NCBI GenBank assembly: GCA_947044405.1
Contig: CAMRHE010000068.1
Location: 1,118,001 to 1,182,000 of the forward strand
DNA: 64,000 bases
Reading direction: 5' to 3'
Origin: Leptodactylus fallax
Taxonomy: Eukaryota > Chordata > Amphibia > Anura > Leptodactylidae
The notes beneath the pieces were generated by a model. That model had not been told where the DNA came from. It saw only the letters and a program-made list of their open reading frames with translations, and ran no database searches. A program made the translations under genes and the position numbers. This document shows positions 46,906-59,236 of this stretch, one piece after another; positions within the stretch are counted from its first letter, which is position 1; each line of letters begins with the position of its first letter.

Positions 46906-47110
46906 GGCGTCATGCACACAACCATGTGCGTGTAACCAGACATCCATGTGCCGCCTGTGACTACACAGCCGCATTCACTGATGTCAGAGACCGGGCTGCA
47001 AAACAGATGGTAATAGTCCTGGGCTCACAGCCCCATATCCAGTTGTGTGTATGGGGTCATAGAAATGAATGGGTCAGTGTGCTAGCTGTGACAAACATGG
47101 CTCCCTAGCA
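46906..47110. repeat. Element with CATGCACACAACCATG / GTGTGCTAGCTG
   Basis: It begins TTAGGCGTCATGCACACAAC and carries GAATGGGTCAGTGTGCTAGC. Similar parts occur at 54209-54511 and near 4080-4170. The right border is unclear. Confidence 0.4.
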
Positions 47111-47257
47111 TCTGTGTTTGCTGTGGAAAACCTGCAATTTAGATTGTTGCATGGTAAAACTGCAACACAACTGCTATGTCTGAATACACCCTCAAAGTCA
47201 GGAAGTATTTCCTGCTCAATCTTAGTGTGCAGCAGTAAAATGCCAGCGGCTTGAGGT

Positions 47258-47328
47258 CACCACTAGGGGGATCCATTACCCAGTGAGAGCTGTATACATT
47301 GCATCTTCAGTAAGCGCCCCCTAGTGGA
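47258..47328. repeat. Short palindrome with paired CTCF-like motifs
   Basis: CCACTAGGGGG (47260-47270) faces GCGCCCCCTAGTGG (47314-47327). The right motif is a strong match to the CTCF core in reverse. It has the same layout as 23625-23715. Confidence 0.65.
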
Positions 47329-48540
47329 ACCACTGTGTAGTCAGAATTCTATAAATTAACTTTATGGTTTTGAGAAGGGAAGCGTGGAAATTTGTAGATA
47401 CAAAATTGTGGACTTATTTAGGAATGACTATAAGTCACAGGTGGGCAATAAATGATGTGGCCATGGATAGAGGGCTAATGTCTATATGGAGTCAGTGTCT
47501 TATTGTTTGCTTGGTTAGTAGTGCATGACCGGTAAGCACAGGGTGGCGGTGCCTGCTCTAGAATACTACAAGGCGCTTTGTCCCGCACGCTCTGGTGGCT
47601 CCGAAATATCTTATTAGTAGGATTGGTATTAAGATACAAGGACAATGTGGCTGTAGACCTGAATAGTGTGCGGCCTCCTGGCACATACAATGGGGTGATT
47701 GTACTAGGAGAGGCTTCTGGCTGTAATGTCAGTCATGTGGTCGCCTCCTGTCCTACTACTGCCTATTACTACGGTACAGCATGCGGCCTTTGTGTTGAAA
47801 GGTAAAATAATCTCGATTGTTGGGGACGGTTTTTTGCATTGAATATCAGATCTCCCCATAGAACAGCCCGGGCCGGACAATGATGTATAGACACCATCCT
47901 GCCGCCCCTGAGGATCCTCCTTAGTGCACGGCCCAGGCTGTAGGGATATAAGGGCATGGCGTGAGTCAGACGGGGAGGGTATACGGAGGAGCAGACTAGA
48001 ATGGATTGACTTTAGGCACTTGTTAGTGATGGGGGATGTTCATATGGTGGATTTTGTGGTGCGACCCACCATGCAAAATCCACTGCAGAAATGTTACTGC
48101 CTTGAGCAGTCTGGTTAGGTTTCCACTTCGGATAGACATATTTATTGACAATGACTTGGGCCACACTGCAACCACAAGAGCGAAGACGGAGTGACGGTGT
48201 GTCGGCTGTGATGGGTCCGCCAGATCATACAACTACCACGCCCAAAGCTGAGGCAGCGCCACCTACTGAATCCACACCAAGTGAGTACCTTCTTGTTGCG
48301 CATAGATTCTGGGAGCCGACAGACTCCCACTAAAAAAAAAAAAAAAGCGCCTCTACTTTCTCACCCTTAAAATTAAAAAATTGCACCCAGAACTGGACGC
48401 AGCTTTTTTTCTGGTGGAGTTCTGCAGTTTTAAGTGCATCATTCAGAAGAGAGGATGGACACGTCCATGAGAGGCTCCGACCGGAGCCACATAATCGGGC
48501 CAATTTACTAGTATAACAATGGATCCAGCAAGTCTATACC
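47329..48540. other. Intronic; CTCF-like motif near 48254
   Basis: GCAGCGCCACCTACTGAATC (48254-48273) resembles the CTCF core in reverse. A poly-A run follows at 48333-48346. No exon is seen. Confidence 0.35.
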
Positions 48541-48700
48541 GGGGTGTGACCAGGGGTGTAGCAATCGCTGCCAGGCCCTGGAGCCTCAGGGGGGGCCCAA
48601 AGGTCTCTCCACAACATAAGACGACACCAGTAGTATAGATAGCACATGCTAAGTGGGGACCCCATTGTATATTTTACATTACAGAAGCGCCAGGTTACGC
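48541..48700. repeat. hAT-like CAGGGGTGTAGC element piece
   Basis: CCAGGGGTGTAGCAATCGC begins it, then GAGCCTCAGGGGGGGCCC and AGTGGGGACCCCATTGTA. It is related in inverse to 55955-56110. Confidence 0.55.
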
Positions 48701-49577
48701 TTCTGGCAGAGGCTGACCTCAGAGACAATAGCTTGCACTCTTCTTCATAACACAATTTCTAGGATTTGTATCAGAGTTTGGTCATTAGGCCATAATTGAT
48801 CGGAACACATTTAAGGTTTCAAATCAATTGCCAAAGTAAAAAGCTGGGCATCGAGAGGAGGCAAAAAAAAAGACACTTGTGAAATTGATTCTCTTGTCGC
48901 TGTTCACACAGCTGCAGTAATCCTGATGATTAGATCACTGCTGATCGCTGATGTGATGGAGCCTGCAGGACTGATGAGGATTGATGCACAGGAATGCACA
49001 TGTGGAAATGTATAGAACTAACCTAAGAGTCGCAACGTTAGCGCCATCTACTGGGGACACGTGGAACTGCAAATTTAAAACTAGTACAAAAATAAATAAA
49101 TCCAGTACAAGGGAAAAGTAGCAGATTCCAGACCTTTTTTTTTTGTTGTCAGACTCCAAATAGTTAAACATGGTCTTGTTGTCCCTTGAATAGTTTTATT
49201 GTAAAAGTGTAACATACCGTAGACTAGGTAGGTTGGTAGTGTAGTGGTCATGGGGCCGCGCACAAGCTTATTACACAGTAGGTCCAGGACGATCATATTA
49301 TTTGCTGCAGCCTCTTCACTGAATACCAACCACAGCGCTGTACATTGTATAGTGGCTGTGCTTGGTATTGCAGCTCAGCCTTATTCACTTGAATGAGACT
49401 GAGCTGCTTCTGTACCATGTGACCAATGAATCAGCACAAGGAAGACACCACAGTGCTCCATGGCCTCTTCAACCAGTTGATCTGTGGGGGTCCCAGGTAT
49501 CAGACCATCTCCAATCACATATTACTGGCCCATCCTATGGATACGTTATCAGTATGTCAGTCCCAGAAAATCCTTTA
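48701..49577. other. Intronic; GCTGCAATACC-type palindrome remnant at 49330-49560
   Basis: ATTGCAGCTCAGCC and GATCTGTGGGGGTCCCAG belong to the TTAAAGGGG family. 48.8-49.2 kb shows nothing. Confidence 0.35.
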
Positions 49578-49746
49578 GGCTAAGGTCCCATGTAGCGAGC
49601 CGCATCAACACAAAGTCCAAAACCGCAGTGTCTCCGTTGCTTGTATTTTTCTGCAAGGTGTGGATGGGATTCGCTGCGTTTTTTTTTCTGTAGCGTTTCC
49701 GCCACGGCCAAGCCGCAGCATTTACGCCACATGGGGCCCCCGGCAT
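49578..49746. repeat. Foldback element GGCTAAGGTCCCATG
   Basis: The left end GGCTAAGGTCCCATGTAGC and right end CCACATGGGGCCCCCGGC are inverted. TTTCTGTAGCGTTTCCGCC and related arms are present. Confidence 0.65.
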
Positions 49747-49749
49747 TAA

Positions 49750-50065
49750 GGAGGATCTTTCATTAATAGCCGCCCCTACACTGATTCCAGCACAGTTTTT
49801 CTTTAGCCCCTGGGAAGTTTAGCTCCTATTATGCTAATTATGCTCACAAATGTCAGATGGGCAGTCCTGGGCTGCAGCAGGTAGCCTGGAACCGCCCACC
49901 TGACAGTAGAGAGCCTGATTAACATATTAGGTGCTGGAACGTACAACACTGATTGCTCAGGAATGGCGGGGGCTAGAGAAAAAAATTCCAACTGTGCCAG
50001 AATCAGTGGAGGAGCGGCTATTATACGATGCAAAGAGATGGAGGTGGTGAAGAAACATGGCTTAC
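49750..50065. repeat. Foldback element, TGATTCCAGCACAGTT family
   Basis: CACTGATTCCAGCACAGTTT on the left is inverted as AACTGTGCCAGAATCAGTGG near 49990. AATGGCGGGGGCTAGAG is shared with 20488-20856 and 52733-52840. Confidence 0.75.
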
Positions 50066-50210
50066 TCCCAAAAAGAGCACCATTAGATGTGTGCGGCGCT
50101 GCAGCTTTATTGAACGGGGCCGACCTGCAATACCACACACAACCTACGGACGAGGGGTGCTGTTTATGGGAGAAGTCTGCCATGTTTTTTTTAATCTCTG
50201 ACAACCCCAT
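50052..50210. repeat. Palindrome AAACATGGCTTACTCCC
   Basis: AAACATGGCTTACTCCC on the left and GGGAGAAGTCTGCCATGTTT on the right are inverted. The interior has CTGCAATACCACACACAACC, a module shared with 56.9 and 61.4 kb. Confidence 0.6.
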
Positions 50211-51394
50211 GACACGGGTTCTTAGATCGGTTATACAATTCTTACAAGATGTCAGGACTTGTGGTTTTTTTCGGCCGAATACTGTCTAGATCTGATTATG
50301 ATGATGTGAGGCCGGGACGACATCAGGACAGCGCCCCCTCCCTCCTCTCTATTTACAGGCCTGTAATGATATTATGGAGACCACAAACCCCACACGATGC
50401 CAGGGTGGCGGCCGCACAGAGCTGAGCCCTCCCCTGCCTCTGTGTCTCTTGTTGTCTGTCTGTATTTCCTGTACACAAACTAGGGCTGGATGTAAATTGG
50501 ATGAGAGATGATAAACGTGCCGCCATCTCCGTAATCAGCCTAATTGTCCCATAATCAGGTCAAGCATCTGCTGATAACCCATTAGACCTCGTGTGCCTTC
50601 GGTCTACCCCACTGTTACAATTGAGGTCTCTGCTGCTCCCATATAGAGCAATCACAGCTCCTGCAGCCTCAGGTCGGGGTTCGGGATCCCCCCTTACTGA
50701 GCGGCGCTGTGCGGGGTGGTAGCGGGATTCTCTGATTATATTTACCCTCGTTGCGGCTGATTAGCCTTCTGTATCCTGCAGGGTGCGATATTCTGCGTCT
50801 TCATCCCTGTCAGTAGCTGTCAGTTATCTGTCATCTGTGTGCGTTATCCCTTTAGTGCAGGGGTCAGTAGCCTTCAGCTGTTGGAGAACTACAACTCCCA
50901 GCATGCACGCTTCCTTCCATTCACTTATAGAAGTGAATGGAGCTGCTAGTGAACAGGCGGCGCGTTCAGCATCTATTCTATACAAGTAATAGGGGAGGCG
51001 CTGCAGTTCCCTGGAACCACCACTATACAGTGGATGGGGCTGTTGTGCTGCTCCTATTACTGGAATAGGGGCGGTGCTTTATGGGCTCCCGGACCACTCC
51101 AGAGACCCCGGAAGATCACATGATGACCTATCCTGTGCAAAGTTCATAAGATCATCACTGTCGAGACGCAACCCTAGGCCGGTCTACAAACAGCTTGGCA
51201 TGTCCTGGCTCACGCGTTTCACCGCTTTGTTCTGCCCCCATTTTTCGGCAGGTTCATTAGACGTGCGTTGCGCTTTTATTGAGTGGAGCTCTCCTAGATG
51301 GCTTATAAACTATTCAGTAGGGTTAATAATTCACGATGCTCAAAAGCCATTACATCAGCGGCACGTTACCTGCACCTCGGTGCACAGCGGCGTA
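50211..51394. other. Intronic; hAT-like and TTAAAGGGG-family pieces at 50855-51150
   Basis: GCAGGGGTCAGTAGCCTTC and AACTACAACTCCCAGCATGC (50887-50906) form one arm of the ZNF143-motif element. No second arm was found. The 50.3-50.85 kb part looks single copy. Confidence 0.45.
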
Positions 51395-51750
51395 TAGTAC
51401 TGTGCAAAAGTCCTAGGCAGGTGTGGGGAACATGCTGTAAAGGTAAGAATGTTTTCAGAAATAGAAAGATTAATCGTATATTTTTTGTCAGTGAACAAAA
51501 TGAAGTGAATGAAGAAAAGAGAAATGTAAAATCCCATCAATATTTGCCTTTGCCTTCCATCAGTTCTTCTCGGGACTTGCAGACAGTTTTTGAAGGAGCT
51601 TGGCAGGGAGGTTGTTCCCACCGCCATCTTGGAGAACTAAGCGCAGATCTTCTGTGGATGTAGCCTCGCTCCAATCCTTCTGTCTCTTCAGGTCATCCCA
51701 GACAGACTCGACGATGTTGAGATCAGGGCTATATCTGTGGGGACCAAACC
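51395..51750. mobile_element. Tc1-like transposon end, transposase lost
   Basis: It starts GTACTGTGCAAAAGTCCTAG, a known Tc1-type end pattern, and continues with AATCCCATCAATATTTG, CATCTTGGAGAACTAAGC and CAGACAGACTCGACGATGTT. Only the left, non-coding or 5' portion remains. The copy at 63090-63625 carries the same sequence in inverted duplication. Confidence 0.7.
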
Positions 51751-52732
51751 ATCGTCCTTCTTATCTTCACTCAGACTGTTTGTTTACATAGAGTCTGTAT
51801 CCAGCTCACACACAGAAGTCTATGGAGAGGGGAGGAGCAGGTTGTAATTGATTATTGTCTCATTATGTGCGGTGAGAGAGCCAGAAGAGCTTAGCAGCTG
51901 CAGTTATTTGTGTGTGTTTTCCAGCAGCCTCCTCCATAGACTTCTATGTAAAAAGTAACTCAGCCCTGATAAGTGGAGAAGAAAACAGATTTCTTTGATA
52001 TGATATATTACAAAGTCTCTTATATTCACCTGTACTATTCATTTATAGGAAGTTATGTTATAACTGGGGGTGCACTTTAACTATATATAGAGATATGTTA
52101 AAAAGTAGCGGAACTTTTTATTACTTAGTAATTCTGTTATGCCTTTGTATGGTGGACTAGTAGCGCTCTAGTCACTTTGAGCGTCTCGCTGGTTTAGCAT
52201 ATTTTAGGTACGAGATGTTCATGTTTTGTGACTTGTTTGTCTACATGACATTTTGGGCAGGATACCGTCTGGAGCCTCCCCAGATTCCAGCAGAATATTC
52301 CCGCTGCTTCTCCGCAAGGCTTTGGTTTCTCAGTTCTGTGATTTTTGGAAGGCGTTAAATCTGGGAAGCATCTGAGTCTTGCAGGGGGTCGTCTAAAAAT
52401 ACACATTTAATGTGCGGCTATATTTATATTTAATCGCTTCCCGTTTATCTGGAGCTTCTCATCTTGAGAACGTTCACTGACCTGGTGCTCAATGATGGCA
52501 AATGCTTCATGGTCAGAGATAACGCTTTTTAATTTTTTTTTTTTCCATTTCTTGCGGTTAGTCCGGCAGTTTCTATACCCCGACCCTCACTGACAGCTCC
52601 ACTGGACTCGGGGGTAAGGCAACGGCATACTTTAGAGGGTGGGTTACAATTACATCAAGTTATCCCGTATCCATAGGACACTGTCTACCTACCTGTCTAG
52701 TTAGACTATCAGGCACCAAAACTATCTGCACT
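51751..52732. other. Intronic, nothing recognised
   Basis: No exon or defined element is seen. Confidence 0.3.
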
Positions 52733-52840
52733 CAGGATTGCTCAGGAATGGTGGGGGCTAGAGGAAAAATTCCAACTGTGCTGGAATCAGTGGAGGGGCG
52801 GCTATCAACAGGTGCAAAGATGGTGAAAGGTCCACATTTA
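52733..52840. repeat. Half copy of the TGATTCCRGCACAGTT foldback
   Basis: ATTGCTCAGGAATGGTGGGG and CCAACTGTGCTGGAATCAG match the right arm of 49750-50065. No left arm is present. Confidence 0.7.
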
Positions 52841-54069
52841 GGGGTCATTATCATCAATTCACAGGTGGGATGGGGCACTGGGATCCTCAGTGAGATTTTT
52901 GTGGTGGTTAGGACCTCCAATGCGCTCACCTAGTCTCGGTGTACTGGTTTCCAGAAATAACGCCCCCACCTGGACATGTGATCACTGCAGCCAGTCAGCG
53001 TCTCCATAATGGTCACATGTCCTTATCGGGATGTCATCACTGGAGACCATGAGTAGAATATTATGTAACATGATGCAAGGTAATAGATTGGCAGCTGCCC
53101 CTAATGGTCATTGTGGGTATTACAGTTAGACTATATTTGCAAAATATACGGTATAGAACAATGTCTACATATAAGAAATAAGCAGCGTAGCCGCCATATC
53201 AATTAAATTGGCCTGCGGTGTCCCTGCGCCTTGCGATGAAACTGTTATATTACATATTATTGCGCTGTAGTAGAAATTACCATGAAATAAAACCGTATGT
53301 AGCTGCAATAAATCTCACCGTACATTGTACAGCCCATGAGGCAGAGCCGAGCAGCGTTACTGCTGAGGGATTTCAGCTCAGTTAGTTGCAGCTTGACATG
53401 GGATTAGAAGATCATCTGAGGAATATTTATTCACTGCGCCCAGCCAGTCTGATCTCAAGAACCTCCACCTGTGCGTGACGGGTCACCAAGTGGCCCCAGA
53501 GGAGCGGCCCCATCACCGCGTCGCCTTCTCGTCCTCTCACATCTTCCTTTTGTTTAGTAGATAAGGAGGATCAATGATCCTTGTGACATTCAGAATAAGG
53601 ATTTAATATTTTCCACACACTCTGTCATCTGCTTGAAAATGTCATATAATGTGGAGCGCGGGCCGAAGCTGAGCGAGGCCTCGGTCTGTGTGTAATGTAA
53701 GCAGCCATCCATGATGTCACTGATTAATGGCGCTCTGACATCACCACATGTAACGCGCCTAATGTGCTGTAATATGGAAGAGATTATGGTGGCTCAGTTG
53801 TAATAATATCTGGAGCGTCTCCATCCGATGTGGCGAACAGATAGAAGAGAATTAACCCTATAGTCGGGGGTCGTAGTACGCGTGTAGTCTCCTATAGTCA
53901 CTCTCTAACTAGCGCGGGGGGTCCCAGGCAGTCTTGGTGCTGCTTTTGAGGCCCTATGATGTGAGGGAATGACCACTACAAACCTAAAGGGCCATGGAGA
54001 TCCACCGTGGTGTTAAGGGAGGGGGGCAGGTAGGAACCGTCATTGTGCTACTTTAGGTTCACGTTCCCT
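52841..54069. other. Intronic; 53.4-53.83 kb looks single copy
   Basis: No exon or repeat with ends is seen. Confidence 0.3.
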
Positions 54070-54213
54070 ACCGCCCTCCGTATCTCTATTTTTGTCATTC
54101 TGCAAATGAGCTCTTTGGAGCAATGGCAGCACCCTCATTGCTCCAAACACTGTATGAGTCAGGTGACCCTAACCTATCTATCTGCGGGGCTGGTGACACA
54201 CTCCCTTTAAGGC
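54070..54213. repeat. Half copy of TTAAAGGGAGTGTCACC foldback
   Basis: CTAACCTATCTATCTGCGGG and the end GTGACACACTCCCTTTAA match the right half of 32431-32727. Confidence 0.75.
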
Positions 54214-54511
54214 TGGTTGGACACGACCATGATTGAAAAGCACAACAGGCGCATGAGACAGATATCACCCTTGTGCTGCCCGTGCTCCAGCGGTGCCTCT
54301 GCGGCCCCAGTCATTCAATGAATAAGAGCTGCGAAAGAACGGCCGCAAAACCGAACAGCTCCTATTCCTGTCTGGTTATGCGGCCCGGACTGTTGGGCTC
54401 GCACACAGGATCTTGTGCGTGGACCGACAGAAATGAATGGGTTAGTGTGCTATCCGGGAAGAACCCAGATCGCACACTGACCCACACCACGGTCGTCTGC
54501 AAGGGGCCTTA
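54209..54511. repeat. Foldback element TAAGGCTGGTTGGACACGAC
   Basis: The left end TAAGGCTGGTTGGACACG faces the right end CACGGTCGTCTGCAAGGGG, CCTTAG. The interior has GAATGGGTTAGTGTGCTATC. Confidence 0.6.
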
Positions 54512-55954
54512 GAGTAAGAACTACAGAACAAATGCGTTACAGATTTTACCGCATATTCTGCTGCAGAATCCATTTGTTTTACATACACTTTTTGTAGAAA
54601 TTCACATCAGATTTACAGTTTAGGCTTCCATTCTGACACACAGACGTACACACGATTTATTAACAGGCTGGAGCTTTGCATCCTTTATTAAGACTGTCAT
54701 ACGAAACGCCAGTCGTAATAGATCTGCAAATGTAATAACGTTCCTATTGATTTACATGGTAGAGACGCATCGCTCTACATAGGAGCTGTGCACACAAAAC
54801 ATGTATACATTACATACTGTATATATTGGCTATAAGGCACGCACGTACTACAAGGCTCCACTTTTTGGTAACTTTTATACAATAGAATTTGAGCAAAACA
54901 AACATTTTCTGAGAACATTTTGTATTGCCGGTGTCGGCCGCTTGTGTTCCTGGTGGCGGGCCGGCTGTCACATCGTATACTGTATTTATACATGGATGCA
55001 AGCAGCTATATAGTTTTCAGGTCAGTTAAAAATATCCGCCCTAAGTGCTGTTTGCGAGGGCCAAAACTTCTGCAGCGCTCCCTGTTCTAGGTGATAGAGT
55101 ATCCCGGGATGGATGGGAAGACGCCGCCATGTAAGTGCACCAGAAGCTCCGCCATAAGCTGCTGTCATCCGCATGAAGCCGCAGTCTTAGGACTGATGTC
55201 TATTTCAGCGCTCGCTTCATCCACTGGTCCGCAGAGTTATCGCTGATATAAAACACCGCGCTCAGCTGTAGACCTGACACATGAACATAAATTTACAGGG
55301 ATCTTCCAGTCCAGGGCCTTTGTGCCAGGCAAGGCGTAGGAGAGGAAATTACTGCACACTGAAGGCTGATGGATGGCTGGAACCTTTCCTATGACATTCA
55401 TACTGTCAGGTGCGCACCGTGTTAAGCGCGCTTTTTACGGAGAAAAATCATTTGCAACCTTTTCAGATTAAAATTGTAAAATAACAAGTATGAAATTTGT
55501 CAATTCAACTGTTAACTGGACCACGTCTCCCCGACAGCAGATACATTAGTAAATGGAACTATAAGGGTGTGTTCACACAGGGCAGGTTTGTTGGAGACAT
55601 TTTTCAAAATAGGTTAGGGCTTGCAGAAATCAGGATTGCAGGCCCGTCCGTATGTCATAGTTGCGTGCTCAAAGGGATTTTTTTTCGTTACAGACACTTA
55701 TCCCTTGTCTACAGGATAGGGAATATGTATCAGATTGCCCAAATGTCGTCCTGCATCCTCCATGTGAAAGATACAGCAGTGCTCTTGTGTGACTGACGCT
55801 CCATTCACTTCTACGGGGATTGCAGGACCACAAGAAGACCATAGGCCTCATGCACATGACTGACTGTGCAGGGCGAGGATAGAACCTGCCCTATAAATAT
55901 TGGAACGGGGGCATCAGAATTCCCCTTGGTGAACACTCGTACAGACTCCCCGCA
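54512..55954. other. Intronic; TTCACAC-end half element at 55563-55610
   Basis: AAGGGTGTGTTCACACAGGG marks a truncated foldback. The right-half equivalent is at 63605-63712. No exon is seen. Confidence 0.35.
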
Positions 55955-56110
55955 GAAGTGTAACGTGAAGCTCCTAGGCCCCAATGCAATATATGTAATG
56001 GGGCCCCGTACTGACCATGTGCCATGTAGAATTCTGGTGTCTTCTTATGTTGCAGAGGTTTTTGGACCCCCTGAGGCTTCAGAGCCCGATCCTGATTCCC
56101 TGACAATGCC
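55955..56110. repeat. hAT-like GGCCCCAATGCAATATATG element piece
   Basis: CTCCTAGGCCCCAATGCAAT and TATGTTGCAGAGGTTTTTGG, CCCCCTGAGGC match 48541-48700 in inverse and the nested piece at 3253-3310. Confidence 0.55.
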
Positions 56111-56860
56111 AAAAGAAGAGAAAAACAAACAGCGCAGAGCGCTAATAGTGTAAAACGGTGGGTGGTGATATTAACGATATCTGGCGAATAGCTACTTACC
56201 TTGTCTGATTCCCTGACAGTCACCCTTTAGCCCTTAAACAGGGATCTGGACTTGGCTGCAGGGAATCCCTGGGTCACTACTGGAGTCCATTATTAATGCC
56301 TGACCTGAGGGGTTTCAAGGCTAGCTGGGACGAAAGCTGTATCTCCGAAGCCACCCCCTCATCCACATGCACACTTGGCACAGACACTAATCCAGTACTT
56401 ATAGCTACTTCTGGATTCCTTCCAGTAACAGCATTATAAACGCTACCGCTTGCTTACGGTATTGCACAGCACTCCGTTCCCGCCGGCCTCTGATGTATGT
56501 GAGTAATATCGTCTATGGAGCAGCTACGATTTCCTTGGCTAATGTCAGAAATTTTTCTTCCTCTGAGAGATACAAATGGATTTCTGCTTCACCGGTGCGA
56601 TGCTTCGGGCGATTGACAGCGTACGGTATATCTTACATGTAAAATGTTGCGGTGTACGATATAGTGATATAAACTAATACATGTTATCTAAATGTGATTC
56701 CACCTGCAGTGCGGCTTATGGAGACTCCACTGTCTAGTATATACTGTCTAGTATATACCTTCAGTTACTTTCTAGTGCACAGGTCACACCAAATCCTACA
56801 AAATGACTAGTATGGCTCGGGCAGAGATCTATAATTTTCAAGCATCTGTAGCTGGACAAG
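56111..56860. other. Intronic, nothing recognised
   Basis: No exon or defined element is seen. Confidence 0.3.
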
Positions 56861-56992
56861 AACATGGCTTTCTTCCTGAAAGTGCCAGATCTATCCAGTG
56901 CTGAGCTGCAATACCAGACACAACCCATAGACAGGAGTGGCGCTGTTTCGGAGCAAAAGCAGCCATGTTTATCTTTAAAGGATACAAACCCA
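56861..56992. repeat. Palindrome AACATGGCTTTCTTCC
   Basis: AACATGGCTTTCTTCC on the left and GCAGCCATGTTTATC on the right face each other. GCTGCAATACCAGACACAAC lies inside. Confidence 0.55.
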
Positions 56993-57014
56993 TTTAAGAA
57001 AGCAAAAAGTCCCT

Positions 57015-58050
57015 TAAAGGTAATGTGTCACCTATATTTATTTTACGATTTAAAACCAGATACTAGTAATTATTATTGTTTTTAATAGTTTTTTTATTTT
57101 CTGATTGCCAATTTTTTATCCTGTTTTCTATACCCGATTATGGGGTGGCCATCTTGCCTGAACTGCTGTTAACAGCATTTAGAGATTTGCTTTACAGCAG
57201 CCACATGGACCATAAGAACCTGTGGCCTGGAGATTGCGCATTGACCTCTATGGGAGAGTGTTGTGTGGCATGCTCAGTGACCTGTGTAGAGAGGAAGAAA
57301 TGAGCTATAATCATCTATTGACGTCTATGGAAGAGTGTTGTGGGCATGCTCTGTGACTTGTGCAGGGAGGAGAGATGAGTTATCTATTGACTCCTATGGG
57401 AAAGTGTTGTGGGCATACTCTGTGACTTGTGCAGGGAGGAGGAGATGAGTTATCTATTGACTTCTATGGGAGAGTGTGGTGGGCGTGCTCTGTGACTTGT
57501 GCAGGGAGGATGAGATGAGTTATCTATTATTGACTCCTATGGGAAAGTGTTGTGGGCATACTCTGTGACGACTTGTGCAGGGAGGAGGAGATGAATTATT
57601 ATCATCTATTGACTTCTATGGGAGAGTGTGGTGGGCGTGCTCTGTGACTTGTGCAGGGAGGAGATGAGTTATCATCTATTATTGACTCCTATGGGAAAGT
57701 GTTGTGGGCATACTCTGTGACTTGTACAGGGAGGAGATGTTATCATCTATTGACTCCTATGGGAAAGTGTTGTGGGCATACTCTGTGACGACTTGTGCAG
57801 GGAGGAGGAGATGAGTTATCATCTATTGACTCCTACGGGAAAGTGTTGTGGGCATACTCTGTGATGACTTGTACAGGGAGGAGGAGATGAGTTATCTATT
57901 GACTTCTAAGGGAAAGTGTTGTGGGCATGCTCTGTAACCTACAGAGGATGATGACATGACTGCTGAGAAGTGATCTCTACAGAACAGGAAGTACCACACT
58001 ATTGTGAGACTCAATGGCCAAAGTTAAAACTTTTAAGATTTTTTTTTTTT
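57015..58050 (+). repeat. Dispersed element with internal 70-80 bp tandem expansion
   Basis: The front part has GGGTGGCCATCTTGCCTGAA and GTTAACAGCATTTAGAG. About nine units (57230-57945) carry TATTGACTYCTATGGGA, AGTGTTGTGGGCATACTCTG and CTTGTGCAGGGAGGAG. The back part has AAGTGATCTCTACAGAACAG. It has the same order as 19380-20330, but a shorter unit and different unit variants. Confidence 0.8.
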
Positions 58051-59236
58051 AATAAGGATTGTGACATAGAAAATAAAAAAATAAAAATCACTAGAAATAC
58101 CCATTATGTTTGTTTTTGGGATCTCTCCATTCAGTCTGATACATTTCGCGTTCTGCTCCTGATTTACTCATCGCACAGATAAGTGATGAAGGAAAATGAG
58201 CGATCAGCCGCCATATTAGGCTGTAACTTGCTCTTCGCTAATAAACCAGCCATATTTATGGCACTAAATGAAGCGTCTGCGGACTCCCTGATTATATCAC
58301 GCCGGTGAGATGATGACTGACAGTCGTTTGCCAATTACGATGCTGATATAATTAATTTACGAAGCTGTAGTGACTGATTGTAGAAGCTGTTCCACAGTAT
58401 GGGCCCCTAGAGGACATGCAGATCCCCGTATCGGGATCTGTAGCTTTTAGACAAGCGCTGTGACCTCTTCACTACTTACCATGCACAGCGCCGTACCTTG
58501 CACAGTGGCCGTACCCGGTATTGCACTTCCCAGCCACTTGTTGCACTGCAATCCTCTACATACGCCGCTCGCATCCTGATGAAGAGTCCCATTAAATCAT
58601 TTACATTTCAAGGGTCATGAACTGATACGGGCCGGTGATTTACTACTATACATAATGGCCTGGAGCTCTGTGGAGCGATTTTTCAATAAAAGCAATAAAG
58701 AAGCGATTGCACGTGTGCTTGTATTTTCCTATAGAACGCCATCATACAATAAATCACGGGAATATTAATCAGGGCTCGCGAGTTTCGGCCCATAAAAAGT
58801 GATAAATGGCGTTTACAGTCGGCCATCTGTCTGTATCATTATGTGGAGTGATGGGATTTCACATGCGATGCAGAAACCTTCTCCGTCCACACATTTCCGG
58901 GGTTTGTAGGTTTTTTTAGTATTCATTACGTGGTACGAAATATTCGCTATGGGAGTGGTAAAACGGTAACAGCAATATGGTGGCTTAGTGTGGGGTCCGG
59001 GCCTGGAGATGGTCCGCCAGCTGTAGGAGGCCGATAATTCACAGCATTTATTAGGATGTGCAGCTTTAACTGTGAGTCTGCCGATTTGGCGCTCTTACAC
59101 ATAGGCGTACTGTTCGGCCATATACAGGAGCTTGGCCAAGTGTGCATGTGTTCTAATTGAGCTGTGGAGAGTAAAAAACTGCCACAAAGGATCAATCATG
59201 TTGAAAGCAATTCAACATGTAAGATCCCAATCTTCT
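58051..59236. other. Intronic; 58.2-58.9 kb largely single copy
   Basis: A GCGCCGTACCTTGCACAGTG fragment near 58489 belongs to the ATACCAGGCACAG module. No exon is seen. Confidence 0.3.
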
